The notes: generated from the sequence alone by a model not told the origin. 64,000 bases of DNA from JALZUV01 sp963837025 (GCA_963837025.1 CAWILT010000002.1:434001-498000), one strand, 5' to 3'; counted from the stretch's first letter, positions 37,977 through 46,890 are shown. Numbers and translations are program-made.

Positions 37977-38094
37977 TTGCGCTGGCATACGCACGTTTTC
38001 GACAGCGCATACAATAATCTTTATATTATCATTTGCTCCAGCGCAAATATCAATCCACGCTCATCAGCAATCTCGTGCATTTCAATATAATGTA

Positions 38095-38970
38095 TTAGTT
38101 CCACTTAGAAATACTCTGCAAATATTTACCGTATGGACTAGACGAAAATTCCTGCGCTAAAGCGTGTAATTGTTCACGCGATATGGTTTGGCGCATAAAT
38201 GCAGCCTCTTCAATACAACCAATTTTCAAACCCATTTGTTTTTCAACAATGCGAATAAAATTACCTGCATCAAGCAAGTTTTCAAATTGTCCTGCATCCA
38301 TCCATGTGGCGCCACGGCTTAAATATTTAGCATTAATATTGCCCTCGTTTAAATATAAACTATTTAGATCCATAATCTCTAACTCGCCACGAATTGATGC
38401 CGCTAACGATTTTGCCTTTTCAACCACGCTATTATCATAAAAATATAATCCAATAGCGGCCATGTCACTGGTTGGATGCGTAGGCTTTTCTTCAAGCGAT
38501 GTAATTGCACCGCTCTTATCACGATTAATAATTCCAAACGAACGGGGGTCGGTCACGTGCGCCCCAACCAGCCAAGCGCCTTTTTCTAATTGCATGCAAT
38601 CATTAAAAAATTGGGTAAAATTAGCCATGTGCAAAATATTATCGCCTAAAATCATGCATACCGCATCATCGCCAATAAAATCTTCACCAACAATAAAAGC
38701 ATCAGCTAAACCTTTAGGCTCAGCCTGCACTTCATAGCGAATACGCACTCCTAAACGTGTGCCATCGCCAATTGCATCATATAATAACGGCACGTCACGC
38801 GGGGTGCTAATAATTAAAATATCCGTGATTCCCAAAAGCAAAAGGGTGCTAAGCGGATAGTAAATCATCGGTTTATCATAAACGGGTAAAAGCTGCTTAC
38901 ACACAAAATCAGTAATCGGCTTTAGGCGTGTGCCTTTGCCGCCTGCTAAAATAATACCTTTTTTAATCAT
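38095..38970 (-). CDS. rmlA: Glucose-1-phosphate thymidylyltransferase
   Basis: Makes dTDP-glucose, the entry point to dTDP-rhamnose and related sugars for surface glycans. KKGIILAGGKGTRLKPIT nucleotide-binding start, KPMIYYPLSTLLL, ILGDNI, and GTWMDAGQFENLL-like GATWMDAG. 291 aa from the ATG at 38970; a GTG at 38982 is less likely. rmlB, rmlC and rmlD are not in the window. Transcription probably from the operator-bearing promoter at 39009-39037. Confidence 0.94.
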   Translation of the reverse strand: MIKKGIILAGGKGTRLKPITDFVCKQLLPVYDKPMIYYPLSTLLLLGITDILIISTPRDVPLLYDAIGDGTRLGVRIRYEVQAEPKGLADAFIVGEDFIGDDAVCMILGDNILHMANFTQFFNDCMQLEKGAWLVGAHVTDPRSFGIINRDKSGAITSLEEKPTHPTSDMAAIGLYFYDNSVVEKAKSLAASIRGELEIMDLNSLYLNEGNINAKYLSRGATWMDAGQFENLLDAGNFIRIVEKQMGLKIGCIEEAAFMRQTISREQLHALAQEFSSSPYGKYLQSISKWN

Positions 38971-39008
38971 TACTTTCACCACGTGTTCTAACCGGTTTTA
39001 ACTTAACG

Positions 39009-39038
39009 ATATAACATTTGAATGCAAATGCATTCAAA
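39009..39038 (-). promoter_or_regulatory. rmlA promoter with perfect palindromic operator
   Basis: On the minus strand TTGAAT (39037-39032), 17-bp spacer, TTATAT (39014-39009). A perfect inverted repeat with 10-base arms TTTGAATGCA, AA between them, spans 39017-39038. Its core equals the operator at 23503-23516. The position between -35 and -10 fits repression. Confidence 0.55.
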
Positions 39039-39423
39039 GCGAACCAAAACGTTATCTTAGCAAAAATTTTCCATTAATAATTTACGCATTTAAAGAAATT
39101 TATGAATAAAAACTAATGCCACCAATATAACTCAAACTTTTCTAGCTTCATGATCAATAACAGACTCTAACCTCAACACTGCTATATTTTCTATTTCAAC
39201 ACTTTACCATACTAAACATATTTTAAAATCTGTTACTTAAGCTAGTATAAAGATATGTGAGAGATATCTGGAAAAAGAAATACATATATAATTTTTGTTA
39301 ATACCGAGTAAATGATATATCGAATGTGTGTGATACTAAATCTTGAGAAATTTATTCAAAAATTATGTTATATAACAATTTAAATAAGTTGTTTTTAAAA
39401 TAGGTTAATAGAAGGAATAAAGG
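39039..39423. other. AT-rich non-coding stretch
   Basis: About 385 bases at very low GC between rmlA and the first glycosyltransferase. No supported gene, RNA or clear promoter; GAAGGAATAAAGG just before 39424 is the Shine-Dalgarno region of the next gene. Confidence 0.6.
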
Positions 39424-40281
39424 ATGAAAAATCAGCTTTCTATTGTTACTGTAGCTTTTAATAGCGCTAAAATTCTGCCTGCATTGTTGGATGAAATATC
39501 TACGCTTGAGCATGATATTATCATTATTAATAACAGCAGTGAGGATAACCTCGTTGAAATTGCATCCCGTTATAGCAGCGTTAAAATAATAGAAAATCAG
39601 AACACTGGCTATGGTAGGGGCGCGAATATAGGTTTCTCCCATACACATAGCAAATATGTAGCTTTAATAAACCCAGATGTGAGACTGGAGCCAAATATTT
39701 TTCAAAAACTAATTGATGTTATGGAATCAAATGAAGAGATTGCCGTTATTGCACCAAGAAGTTATGAATATAAAAATTCAAAAAAACTATATCAAAAATC
39801 TCTTAGCTTTGACAATAATGGGCTTTGTTTTATAGATACAGTTTCAGGGGCATTCATGTTAATTCGCAAAGATGCGTTTGATTCTATAGTAGGTTTTGAT
39901 AATAATATTTTTTTATTTTTTGAAGAAAATGATTTATGCAGGAGATTATCTAAGCAAGGATATAAAATTGCTATTCATGAGCATTCTGAATATGAACATG
40001 AAGAAGGTAATTCTTCAGGAATTAATGCCACAATTAGAAAGATTAGAGCTTGGCATTTTGCATGGTCTGGCTGTTATTTTACCGAAAAACATAATGGTAA
40101 ATGTGCAGCTATAAAAAAAGCTGTAAGAATAATTCTTTTAAATGGAATAAAAGCTATTATAAAAACGGCTGCTTTTCAACATTACAAAGCTACTGCCCAC
40201 TTTTACAAGTTACGTGGTGGTTTTGATTTCTTAATTGGCAAAAAAGCATTCGATAACGATGGTAAAGCTAGATATACATAA
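39424..40281 (+). CDS. Glycosyltransferase family 2
   Basis: Inverting GT-A transferase, probably adding a sugar (rhamnosyltransferase-like) to a surface glycan. LSIVTVAFNSAKILPALL at the start, NNSSEDN, NTGYGRGANIGFSHTHSKYVALINPDV with the metal-binding DxD-type aspartate (NPDV), and the acceptor-side motif SGAFMLIRKDAFDSIVGFDNNIFLFFEENDLCRRL. 285 aa. Much more AT-rich than the flanks (AAA/ATA codons), suggesting acquisition. Start supported by GGA-rich Shine-Dalgarno. Next transferase begins 3 nt later. Confidence 0.9.
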   Translation: MKNQLSIVTVAFNSAKILPALLDEISTLEHDIIIINNSSEDNLVEIASRYSSVKIIENQNTGYGRGANIGFSHTHSKYVALINPDVRLEPNIFQKLIDVMESNEEIAVIAPRSYEYKNSKKLYQKSLSFDNNGLCFIDTVSGAFMLIRKDAFDSIVGFDNNIFLFFEENDLCRRLSKQGYKIAIHEHSEYEHEEGNSSGINATIRKIRAWHFAWSGCYFTEKHNGKCAAIKKAVRIILLNGIKAIIKTAAFQHYKATAHFYKLRGGFDFLIGKKAFDNDGKARYT

Positions 40282-40284
40282 AAA

Positions 40285-41349
40285 ATGAAAATACTATTTG
40301 TAGGTAATAGAAATTTAAAGCATTGCGGTGCTCGATACTATGATTCTGGTACAAAAATTATTAACGGATTAATCAGAGAAGGTCATAATGTTTATGTGAT
40401 GTGTGATCGTGACATTGCACGCAACCATAAAATCCTCGGAATTAAATCTTTTGGAGTGAAATACTGCAATGAATTCTTCCTTAAAACCTGTATAAATTTT
40501 AAACCTGATATGGTTTTATTTCACCATGCTGATTTAATAACCATTGAAACTATTAAAGAAGCAAAATCAGTTCTTACTCATGCAAAATTTGCGCAGTTTA
40601 ATGTTGATATAATCTTTAGCCCACATAATATTGAAAATATAAAATCTAAGCTGCCCTATTTAGATGCTAGCTTTCATACTACGGCGGGAAAAGCACTTAA
40701 GGTTTTCTCTGGTTACAGAGCGATTATTAGCTACATTCCTAATCCGGTTGATTCATCGATAGACACCCCTAAATGCCATGAAAGTTCTAATCAAGAATAC
40801 GACATATTTTGGGCAATGAGGGTAGGCAAAAGAACATTTAAAGGTGATAAACGTTTAGAATATCCCTTATTTTTAGAAAAAAATGAATCAGTAAAAATTG
40901 ATTATTATGGGATGAATGGCAGGCCGCTATTATTTAATGCCGAATATTATCAAAAAATATCAAATTGTAAAATGGGGTTAAATATTAGCAGCAATAAAAC
41001 GCTAGACGATAGTGAAGTAGCTAAACCAGAAGACCTATATCTTTACTCATCCGACAGAATTTCCCAATATATGGGAAGTGGGCTTTTAACATTTGCATCA
41101 AGAGAAAACAGCCTACATGAATTATTTATAGAAGATAAAGAAATAGTATTTTTTGATTCAAAATATGAATTATTAGATAAAATTATGTATTATAAAAAAA
41201 ATGATTCTGAACGTAAAAAGATAGCTGCAGCAGGCTGGCAAAAATCGCACACTCATTTCAACGAAAGGATCATTTCGAAATATATGGTGGAAACCACAAT
41301 GCAAAAAAAATATAGTGAAAATTATCTTTGGCCAATTGATAAATACTAA
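40285..41349 (+). CDS. Glycosyltransferase, CgeB-like GT-B family
   Basis: 354 aa. N-terminal Rossmann start MKILFVGNRNLKHCGARYYD, C-terminal section with GLNISSNKTL, DRISQYMGSGLLTFASRE and HELFIEDKEIVFF plus KIMYYKKNDSERKKIAAAGW, the pattern of CgeB/DUF3880-type transferases in spore-coat, O-antigen and flagellin glycan loci. Substrate unknown. AT-rich like its partner; together they make a two-gene unit behind which lies tRNA-Thr. Confidence 0.78.
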   Translation: MKILFVGNRNLKHCGARYYDSGTKIINGLIREGHNVYVMCDRDIARNHKILGIKSFGVKYCNEFFLKTCINFKPDMVLFHHADLITIETIKEAKSVLTHAKFAQFNVDIIFSPHNIENIKSKLPYLDASFHTTAGKALKVFSGYRAIISYIPNPVDSSIDTPKCHESSNQEYDIFWAMRVGKRTFKGDKRLEYPLFLEKNESVKIDYYGMNGRPLLFNAEYYQKISNCKMGLNISSNKTLDDSEVAKPEDLYLYSSDRISQYMGSGLLTFASRENSLHELFIEDKEIVFFDSKYELLDKIMYYKKNDSERKKIAAAGWQKSHTHFNERIISKYMVETTMQKKYSENYLWPIDKY

Positions 41350-41654
41350 AAGCATAATATATTATCGTTGCAAAAGGTTACCGATTAAAGAGTAATAATG
41401 AGTTAATTTTGGAAGATAATTAATTCTTAGCCAAAGCCATCAAGCGTGCTAAATTTTTAATTAATCATCTAATATTAAGATCAAAAAAAACTATGATTTA
41501 GCCAATAAAAAAACAGCACAAATAACTAATAAGTTTATATAATCTTAATTTAAATGATGTTTCAAAGGTAAATCAATTAAGTGGCTATCATTAATCTGTA
41601 TCAAAACCGTTTGTGTCTCTGAGAAAAAATAAACTTACTAGAAATACCTAAAAC
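41350..41654. other. AT-rich non-coding stretch between glycosyltransferase and tRNA
   Basis: About 305 bases, strongly AT-rich. No supported gene or RNA. No copy of the tRNA-Thr 3' end recognised on the far side of the island, and no integrase remnant. Confidence 0.55.
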
Positions 41655-41729
41655 TGGTGCCACCTACAAGAATCGAACTTGTGACCTCTTCATTACCAAT
41701 GAAGCGCTCTACCCCTGAGCTAAGGCGGC
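41655..41729 (-). tRNA. tRNA-Thr (GGT)
   Basis: 75 nt. Acceptor stem GCCGCCT / AGGTGGC, discriminator A, encoded CCA end (41657-41655); anticodon arm CTTCA-TTGGTAA-TGAAG gives anticodon GGT; T arm ACAAGTTCGATTCTTGT. The 3' end faces the AT-rich glycan island. Confidence 0.96.
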
Positions 41730-41832
41730 CGATGTTTAGGGGTTCATACAACAATGCGGTATAGCTCGCAAGTATCTTAATGAAGCCTCACTACATTCAG
41801 ATATTATTTAAAAGAGTCTTACGTAATGCACA

Positions 41833-41861
41833 TTGAAAAAACGCTAGAAATAGTCTATAGT
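41833..41861 (+). promoter_or_regulatory. Sigma-70 promoter of the 45-aa gene
   Basis: TTGAAA (41833-41838), 17-bp spacer, TATAGT (41856-41861), then 8 nt to the ATG at 41870. The mRNA would be leaderless or nearly so. Confidence 0.6.
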
Positions 41862-41869
41862 TTCTAGGC

Positions 41870-42007
41870 ATGAAAAATCCCTCAGATAAGCCAGCATCAC
41901 TTGATGTAAAAAAGCCAAAACCGCAGCTTGCCGCTGCATTGCGCGCGAACTTAAAGCGCCGTAAGGCCGCTGCCCCTGCGAAGAAGGGCTCCAATAGTGA
42001 GCCATAA
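41870..42007 (+). CDS. Small basic protein, 45 aa
   Basis: A very short gene: ATG at 41870, TAA at 42005-42007. Lys/Arg/Ala-rich, with the central stretch LAAALRANLKRRKAAAPAKK. Similar tiny KRRK proteins are common as unnamed genes in alphaproteobacteria; function unknown, possibly nucleic-acid binding. The gene has its own promoter and the next gene starts inside its last codons (GTG at 41997). Confidence 0.65.
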   Translation: MKNPSDKPASLDVKKPKPQLAAALRANLKRRKAAAPAKKGSNSEP

Positions 42008-42302
42008 GCCACCCAAACATCCCCATACTGCAAAAGAGAAAAAAGCGGCACGCACGGCAAAAAATCGTGCTTTGTTTGAAATTTTTACCGTTGCCAATCG
42101 TGCAGCCGATAAATCCGATGTGGGGACGCCTGAAATTATCGCACATGCAGAGCCACAAAAAACGATGGTAGAGCTAAAAGAGGAAGATGCGCTGGAACGC
42201 GTACAGCAAATTCGTAACCGTATTTCAGGCCGAAGCCGCGCCTCAAAAGATAAGTGGAATCGCTTTGCCGGCACTTCTGGCGGCGGTGGTCGCGGCCGAT
42301 AA
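41997..42302 (+). CDS. Hypothetical basic protein, 101 aa
   Basis: Starts at GTG 41997, overlapping the previous stop by 11 nt, so probably translationally coupled. Highly charged: Lys-rich N terminus (AKEKKAARTAKNR), acidic middle (VELKEEDALERVQQIRNRI) likely helical, and an Arg/Gly C terminus (SGGGGRGR). No known domain. A nucleic-acid-associated role is only a guess. Confidence 0.6.
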   Translation: MSHKPPKHPHTAKEKKAARTAKNRALFEIFTVANRAADKSDVGTPEIIAHAEPQKTMVELKEEDALERVQQIRNRISGRSRASKDKWNRFAGTSGGGGRGR

Positions 42303-42343
42303 TTATGCCTGACAACCTCTAAAATTAATGCTACGCAAGAGCG

Positions 42344-42574
42344 ATGGAAAGCGATATAACACAGTTTGTTCAATCGGAAATGGGCTTCATTTTTGCTATT
42401 GGAATGATTGTAGTGGGGCTGGCCGATTTAGCCAGCGGCATCTACATCATGCGCCACCGCCCCGATTTAATGCCCCTCCCGCCCGAAAAAATTAAAACCT
42501 TCATGACCGCCATTTATTTCATCGCAAGTCTACTGGTGCTTACAGGGTTTTACATGCTGTATTTGAGGATTTAA
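42344..42574 (+). CDS. Small inner-membrane protein, 76 aa
   Basis: Two hydrophobic segments (about residues 13-34 and 52-73) joined by a polar loop with RHRPDLMPLPPEKIK. No family recognised. The tdh start codon follows its stop directly, so the two are coupled. Hairpin topology. Confidence 0.6.
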   Translation: MESDITQFVQSEMGFIFAIGMIVVGLADLASGIYIMRHRPDLMPLPPEKIKTFMTAIYFIASLLVLTGFYMLYLRI

Positions 42575-43609
42575 ATGATGAAAGCTCTGGTAAAAGATAA
42601 AGCGGAACAGGGCATTTGGATGCGGGAGGTGCAAAAGCCTGTAATCGCACCACATGAGGTGTTGATTCGCACGCATTTTACCGGCATTTGCGGTACCGAT
42701 ATTCACATTTATAATTGGGATGAATGGGCGCAGAAGGTCATTCCGCTGCCACTCACCATTGGTCATGAATTTGTGGGCGAAATTGTGCAAATGGGCAGCG
42801 AGGTGCATGGCTACAGCATCGGCCAAATTGTGAGTGCTGAAGGGCATGTAACCTGCGGCCATTGTCGCATGTGCTTTGCCGGCAAACGCCACTTATGCCG
42901 CAATACAGTGGGTATTGGCGTGCACCGCAACGGCGCTATGGCTGAGTTTGTGGCCGTGCCCTACAGTAATTTATGGAAAACGCGCCCTGAAATTCCTGAA
43001 GAATTTTATGCCATATTCGATCCTTACGGCAACGCCGTCCACACCGCTGCCAGCTTCGATTTGCTGGGCGAAGACGTGCTTATAACCGGTGCTGGCCCTA
43101 TTGGCTGCATGGCCGTAGCCATCGCTAAACATTCCGGCGCGCGCAAAGTGGTTATCACCGATGTAAATGAATATCGCCTTGATTTAGCCCGCCAAATGGG
43201 TGCCACCCAAGCCATTAATGTGCAGCATAAAAGCCTTCGACAGGTGATGGACGAAGAAGGTATGATCGAAGGGTTTGATGTAGGGCTGGAAATGTCTGGC
43301 AACTCTCAGGCCTTTGCCGATATGATTAAATTTTCGCGCAATGGAGCTAAAATTGCGCTACTGGGTATCCTGCCACAATCCACCCAAATTCCGTGGGATG
43401 AGGTGTGTTTTAAAGGTCTTGAAATTAAAGGCATCTATGGCCGCGAAATGTTTGAAACCTGGTATAAAATGCAAGCCATGTTGCAAAGCGGCCTCAATAT
43501 TTCGCCAGTACTAACACACCAATTTGCCTATAGCGATTTTCAAGAAGCGTTCGACATCATGCGCACCGGCCAAAGCGGAAAAATCGTACTCGATTGGCGC
43601 AACATTTAA
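42575..43609 (+). CDS. tdh: L-threonine 3-dehydrogenase
   Basis: NAD-dependent zinc enzyme oxidising threonine to 2-amino-3-oxobutyrate. Catalytic zinc motif CGTDIHIYNWDEWA (Cys about 38), GHEFVGEI, structural zinc cluster CGHCRMC...C (about 96-110), NAD site ITGAGPIGCMAVAIA. 344 aa. kbl, its usual partner, is not adjacent. Confidence 0.95.
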   Translation: MMKALVKDKAEQGIWMREVQKPVIAPHEVLIRTHFTGICGTDIHIYNWDEWAQKVIPLPLTIGHEFVGEIVQMGSEVHGYSIGQIVSAEGHVTCGHCRMCFAGKRHLCRNTVGIGVHRNGAMAEFVAVPYSNLWKTRPEIPEEFYAIFDPYGNAVHTAASFDLLGEDVLITGAGPIGCMAVAIAKHSGARKVVITDVNEYRLDLARQMGATQAINVQHKSLRQVMDEEGMIEGFDVGLEMSGNSQAFADMIKFSRNGAKIALLGILPQSTQIPWDEVCFKGLEIKGIYGREMFETWYKMQAMLQSGLNISPVLTHQFAYSDFQEAFDIMRTGQSGKIVLDWRNI

Positions 43610-43623
43610 TAGCGTCGCTTGCC

Positions 43624-44394
43624 TTAAAAGGCACTGTAAAAATCAATAGAACATAGTACGGTGGAATCGCTCAACTTATAAGCGGCACTTGCGCCACTTC
43701 CCGTGTAACAAGCTGTCACTTGTGTGTTAACTGCGCCTGTATAGGGCAAGCCATCATCCATTTTAACATCAATGTTATATAATTCTTCAGGCGTAATAAT
43801 GCCGCTCGGACTCGGATAGAAGTTTGCGCCACTGGCAGAACCATAAATGAGCATATTGCCATACTTTCTTCCTGAACTATCACCCCCAGTCGCAGGCCCG
43901 CCTGAACTACGCCCTTCAACCGCCCAATAAGATCCAGAAAGTGATCCGTTGGGCACATTACTAGAGGGTATTGGAACAAAATTTCTTCCTCCCGTATAAT
44001 TACCCTGAATAATGTCTGAATTTGCGAGATGCTTCCAAAAATTTAAATTTTCCATCTGCTCGAAGTCATTCATATTTAAATCTTCTAATTTAAAATTCCC
44101 ATTTCCATTGCAGGTTACTTGTGTAGTCGAGTCAATCGCCGCACAATCTGAACCCTTGCCATCGCCACCATCGGCTGTTCCCCAATATGCGGTAGCATTT
44201 GGCATGTCACCCGGAAGGGCGTTATATTTGAGTTTAAATGTGTTGACCGCAACTTGGTATTTAGTAAATTCTTTTGGAATAGATTGTAGTCCAGAGCTGC
44301 GAATTAACGCTGAACCTGCTGTCACGCCGCCAATAATCAACCCAATGATAACCAATACAATCGATAGCTCTAAAAGTGTAAAACCGTGTTTCAT
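43624..44394 (-). CDS. Type IV pilin-like / pseudopilin protein
   Basis: Class III signal G-FTLLELSIVLVIIGLIIGG at residues 4-24, cut by prepilin peptidase after Gly4 with Glu at +5, then a ~230-residue Gly/Ser/Asn-rich globular domain with three or more cysteines that could form disulfides. 256 aa is long for a major pilin, so a minor pilin or pseudopilin is likely. No assembly ATPase, secretin or peptidase gene is near; a monocistronic gene converging on tdh. Confidence 0.85.
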   Translation of the reverse strand: MKHGFTLLELSIVLVIIGLIIGGVTAGSALIRSSGLQSIPKEFTKYQVAVNTFKLKYNALPGDMPNATAYWGTADGGDGKGSDCAAIDSTTQVTCNGNGNFKLEDLNMNDFEQMENLNFWKHLANSDIIQGNYTGGRNFVPIPSSNVPNGSLSGSYWAVEGRSSGGPATGGDSSGRKYGNMLIYGSASGANFYPSPSGIITPEELYNIDVKMDDGLPYTGAVNTQVTACYTGSGASAAYKLSDSTVLCSIDFYSAF

Positions 44395-44436
44395 GATACA
44401 ATAATAAGTGTTATTTATTAATAATAAATGAATTTT

Positions 44437-45612
44437 CTAATAACGCGGCAATTCGCCACCTGCGAGGGGTTTGTCGGTGGCAAAATGGGCTTCGGCTTCT
44501 TCTAAATCTTGTGTGGCGCGGGTGATGATGGCGCTTACAAATTCAACCACTTCTTTACTTTCATCATCGGCAACAACGATTAACAAATGGCGTTGTAATA
44601 AGCGCGGGTGCAAAGTTTTTAATGTCGCATCATTGAGCAACAAGCGAATTAATGCACTGAATACACGATTATATATTTCGGGCAATTTGCTGACTTTATA
44701 CAAGGCTTCAATTCCGCGCCCGCCCTTATCGCGCAGCAAAATACGTGCATTGCTTACCGGAATGCCCGCGAGCTGCGATAACGCATGTTCAACCAACGAT
44801 AATTCGCCAATACATAACGAGCGTAATAAAAGCGAAATGCTCAAACGGCCTTGGCTGGCTAGTTGATGCACCAAATGGGGCATGCCTTCGCCTTTTACCT
44901 GCTCCAGCGTCATGCCTAAGAGCGAATATAACTGCGCCGCTTCAACTAATTCATCGGGTTTTAATTCTTCTTCAAGCGAATGCGAAAACTGATTAAATCC
45001 AGATTTTACCGCCATTACTTTTAGTTTTTGTTGGCTTATCGTGCTCAATTCTATGCGCTGTGCAGCGAGCTTTAACAATTCTTCGCTTGGCTGAGTATTC
45101 TCTAAATTTGCAATCAATTCTTCTTCATCAATTTGCGCATTGTTATTGCGTAATATGAGCGACAAAATATGAGGTAAACGTTTGCTCATCAACGCGCTTG
45201 ATACGTTTGAAGAGAGTGCTTCGCGCCGCGCAATCGCCTCTAATCGCGGTGAATGCACCGTGTCGGTTATAAGCTCGGCCAAATCCTCTTCCGATAGTAA
45301 ATAGCTATGCTGCAAAATGGGGCAGGCCACCGCGTCGGACAAATCACTCGCCAGCGCCATCACAATATCATGCGGCAATAATAAATTATCTTTTAAAATC
45401 TGTGATAATTTTTGGCGTAAATTTTCATCTTTATCTTTGACTAATGCGCGAAAAATATCATCGGCTAATTGCTGTTCTTGTCGATTAAAAAAGTTGTTAT
45501 GATAAGCTTCAGCCAGCCGCTCCACCATGTGATGCTTCGCATCATTATCTTTGCCGCGCAGCTTTTGCAGGGTCTCTTTCCCAAAAAAGGGGCTATAGCC
45601 TTCGTTACTCAT
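44437..45612 (-). CDS. DUF2336 family protein
   Basis: 391 aa, all-helical, soluble, made of HEAT-like repeats; resembles the alphaproteobacterial DUF2336 family (RREALSSNVSSALMSKRLPHILSLILRNN type core). Function of the family is not established. Leu-rich helices such as DEEELIANL and GGRGIEALYKVSKLPEIYNRVFSALIRLL recur along the protein. Divergent from the CoA-transferase gene. Confidence 0.7.
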   Translation of the reverse strand: MSNEGYSPFFGKETLQKLRGKDNDAKHHMVERLAEAYHNNFFNRQEQQLADDIFRALVKDKDENLRQKLSQILKDNLLLPHDIVMALASDLSDAVACPILQHSYLLSEEDLAELITDTVHSPRLEAIARREALSSNVSSALMSKRLPHILSLILRNNNAQIDEEELIANLENTQPSEELLKLAAQRIELSTISQQKLKVMAVKSGFNQFSHSLEEELKPDELVEAAQLYSLLGMTLEQVKGEGMPHLVHQLASQGRLSISLLLRSLCIGELSLVEHALSQLAGIPVSNARILLRDKGGRGIEALYKVSKLPEIYNRVFSALIRLLLNDATLKTLHPRLLQRHLLIVVADDESKEVVEFVSAIITRATQDLEEAEAHFATDKPLAGGELPRY

Positions 45613-45673
45613 TTGAGTATTTTATCGTGTTGAAGCACATTTAACCATTTATTTTTGCGCATAAAGAGTAATA

Positions 45674-46381
45674 ATGCACATTATGGCTCAGCACTATACC
45701 CATGCACGCGATGCATTTAACGGATTACTCCATGATAATATTACCCTTATGTCGGGCGGCTTTGGCCTATGCGGCATCGCCGAAAATGCCATTGAGCAAA
45801 TACGCGATTCGGGTATCAAAAACCTCACCGTAATCAGCAATAATTGCGGCGTGGACGATTTTGGACTTGGCCTTTTACTGCGAAATAAGCAAATTAAAAA
45901 GATGATTTCATCCTATGTGGGCGAGAATAAAGAGTTTGAACGTCAATATCTTAGCGGCGAATTAGAATTGGAATTTAACCCGCAAGGCACATTAGCCGAA
46001 CGTATCCGCGCGGGCGGCGCAGGCATTCCCGCTTTTTATACGAAAACGGGCGTAGGCACTATCGTTGCCGAAGGCAAAGAAACCCGCGAATTTGACGGCG
46101 AAACCTATGTGATGGAACGCGCCCTAACGGCCGATATCGCCATTGTCAAAGCATGGAAAGCTGATAGTGCCGGCAATGTAATTTTTCGCAAAACGGCACG
46201 CAATTTTAACCCCCTTATGGCTAAAGCCGCTAAAGTGAGTGTGGTGGAAGTAGAAGAGATTGTGCCCGCTGGCCAGCTTGATGCCGATGCTATTCATTTG
46301 CCCAGCATCTATGTGCAGCGTTTTTTCCAAGGTGAAAATTACGAAAAACGCATCGAATTTCGCACCGTTACCGCTGCCTAA
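45674..46381 (+). CDS. scoA: 3-oxoacid CoA-transferase subunit A
   Basis: Alpha-type subunit that moves CoA between succinyl-CoA and acetoacetate. 235 aa with MSGGFGLCGIAENAI (CoA-binding glycine loop), NNCGVDDFGLG, GGAGIPAFYTKTGVGT and ERALTADIAIVKAWKADSAGN. AAGAG 5 nt before the ATG at 45674. Subunit B, which carries the catalytic glutamate and normally overlaps the A gene, does not follow; the convergent unknown-gene array begins instead. Confidence 0.92.
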   Translation: MHIMAQHYTHARDAFNGLLHDNITLMSGGFGLCGIAENAIEQIRDSGIKNLTVISNNCGVDDFGLGLLLRNKQIKKMISSYVGENKEFERQYLSGELELEFNPQGTLAERIRAGGAGIPAFYTKTGVGTIVAEGKETREFDGETYVMERALTADIAIVKAWKADSAGNVIFRKTARNFNPLMAKAAKVSVVEVEEIVPAGQLDADAIHLPSIYVQRFFQGENYEKRIEFRTVTAA

Positions 46382-46390
46382 ATAAACACA

Positions 46391-46425
46391 AAAACAAAGG
46401 CCGCCTCCCAACGGGAGACGACCTT
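46391..46425 (-). terminator. Array terminator, unit A
   Basis: Minus-strand RNA forms AAGGUCGUCUCCC-GUU-GGGAGGCGGCCUU, then UUGUUUUUG. Two U-G pairs form only in this strand (the plus strand has C-A mismatches), so it ends minus-strand transcripts. Confidence 0.8.
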
Positions 46426-46450
46426 GCTATAAACACCCTACACTAAATTT

Positions 46451-46849
46451 TTACGAGTTTGTCAGACTCGTAAACTCTTCTTCAAGCTGCTTAAGCACCT
46501 CAAAGTCGCTTTCTTCGCGACTTTGATTGATGAGTGCCAAGGCATCAAGTAGTGCCACAAAAACTTCAGCCTCCTCAAGAGAAAAAAGTTTTTCGGTGGT
46601 TTTATTTTTAGCAACAGATTTTTCAATCTTAATTACTAAAATTTGCCCACCGATGTTACGCGCATTGATGACAATTTCGCTGTTAGAAGTTTTGACATGC
46701 ACCCAAGCGCTTGCCAAAATCGCTTCAAACGCAATGATTTCACCAGTAATGGCAGTGCTTGCGTTCGTTTTGCTGCGAATAAAAAGCGTATTATCGTTAC
46801 GCGATACGGAAAGGCGCTGGATGGCCTCTCGAATGGATTTGCTCAACAT
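46451..46849 (-). CDS. Array protein A, hypothetical 132 aa
   Basis: Unknown. N-terminal helix (SIREAIQRLS), four or five beta strands (ITGEIIAFEAILASAWVHVK, SEIVINARNIGGQILVIKIE), then a C-terminal helix pair (SLEEAEVFVALLDALALIN). No signal peptide or membrane segment. First (most distal) of five units with the same promoter, leader and terminator. Start chosen because the leader (158 nt from -10) matches the others; there is no Shine-Dalgarno, only CTAAAA about 10 nt upstream. Confidence 0.7.
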   Translation of the reverse strand: MLSKSIREAIQRLSVSRNDNTLFIRSKTNASTAITGEIIAFEAILASAWVHVKTSNSEIVINARNIGGQILVIKIEKSVAKNKTTEKLFSLEEAEVFVALLDALALINQSREESDFEVLKQLEEEFTSLTNS

Positions 46850-46875
46850 TTTTTATGTTTTAGCGGTGAAAGAAT

Positions 46876-46890
46876 GCACCAGAATGGTGC
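46876..46890 (-). other. Leader hairpin, unit A
   Basis: GCACC-ATTCT-GGTGC on the minus strand, 27 nt before the start codon. Equivalent hairpins lie 27 and 32 nt before the starts of units E and D with different bases but preserved pairing. Confidence 0.45.
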
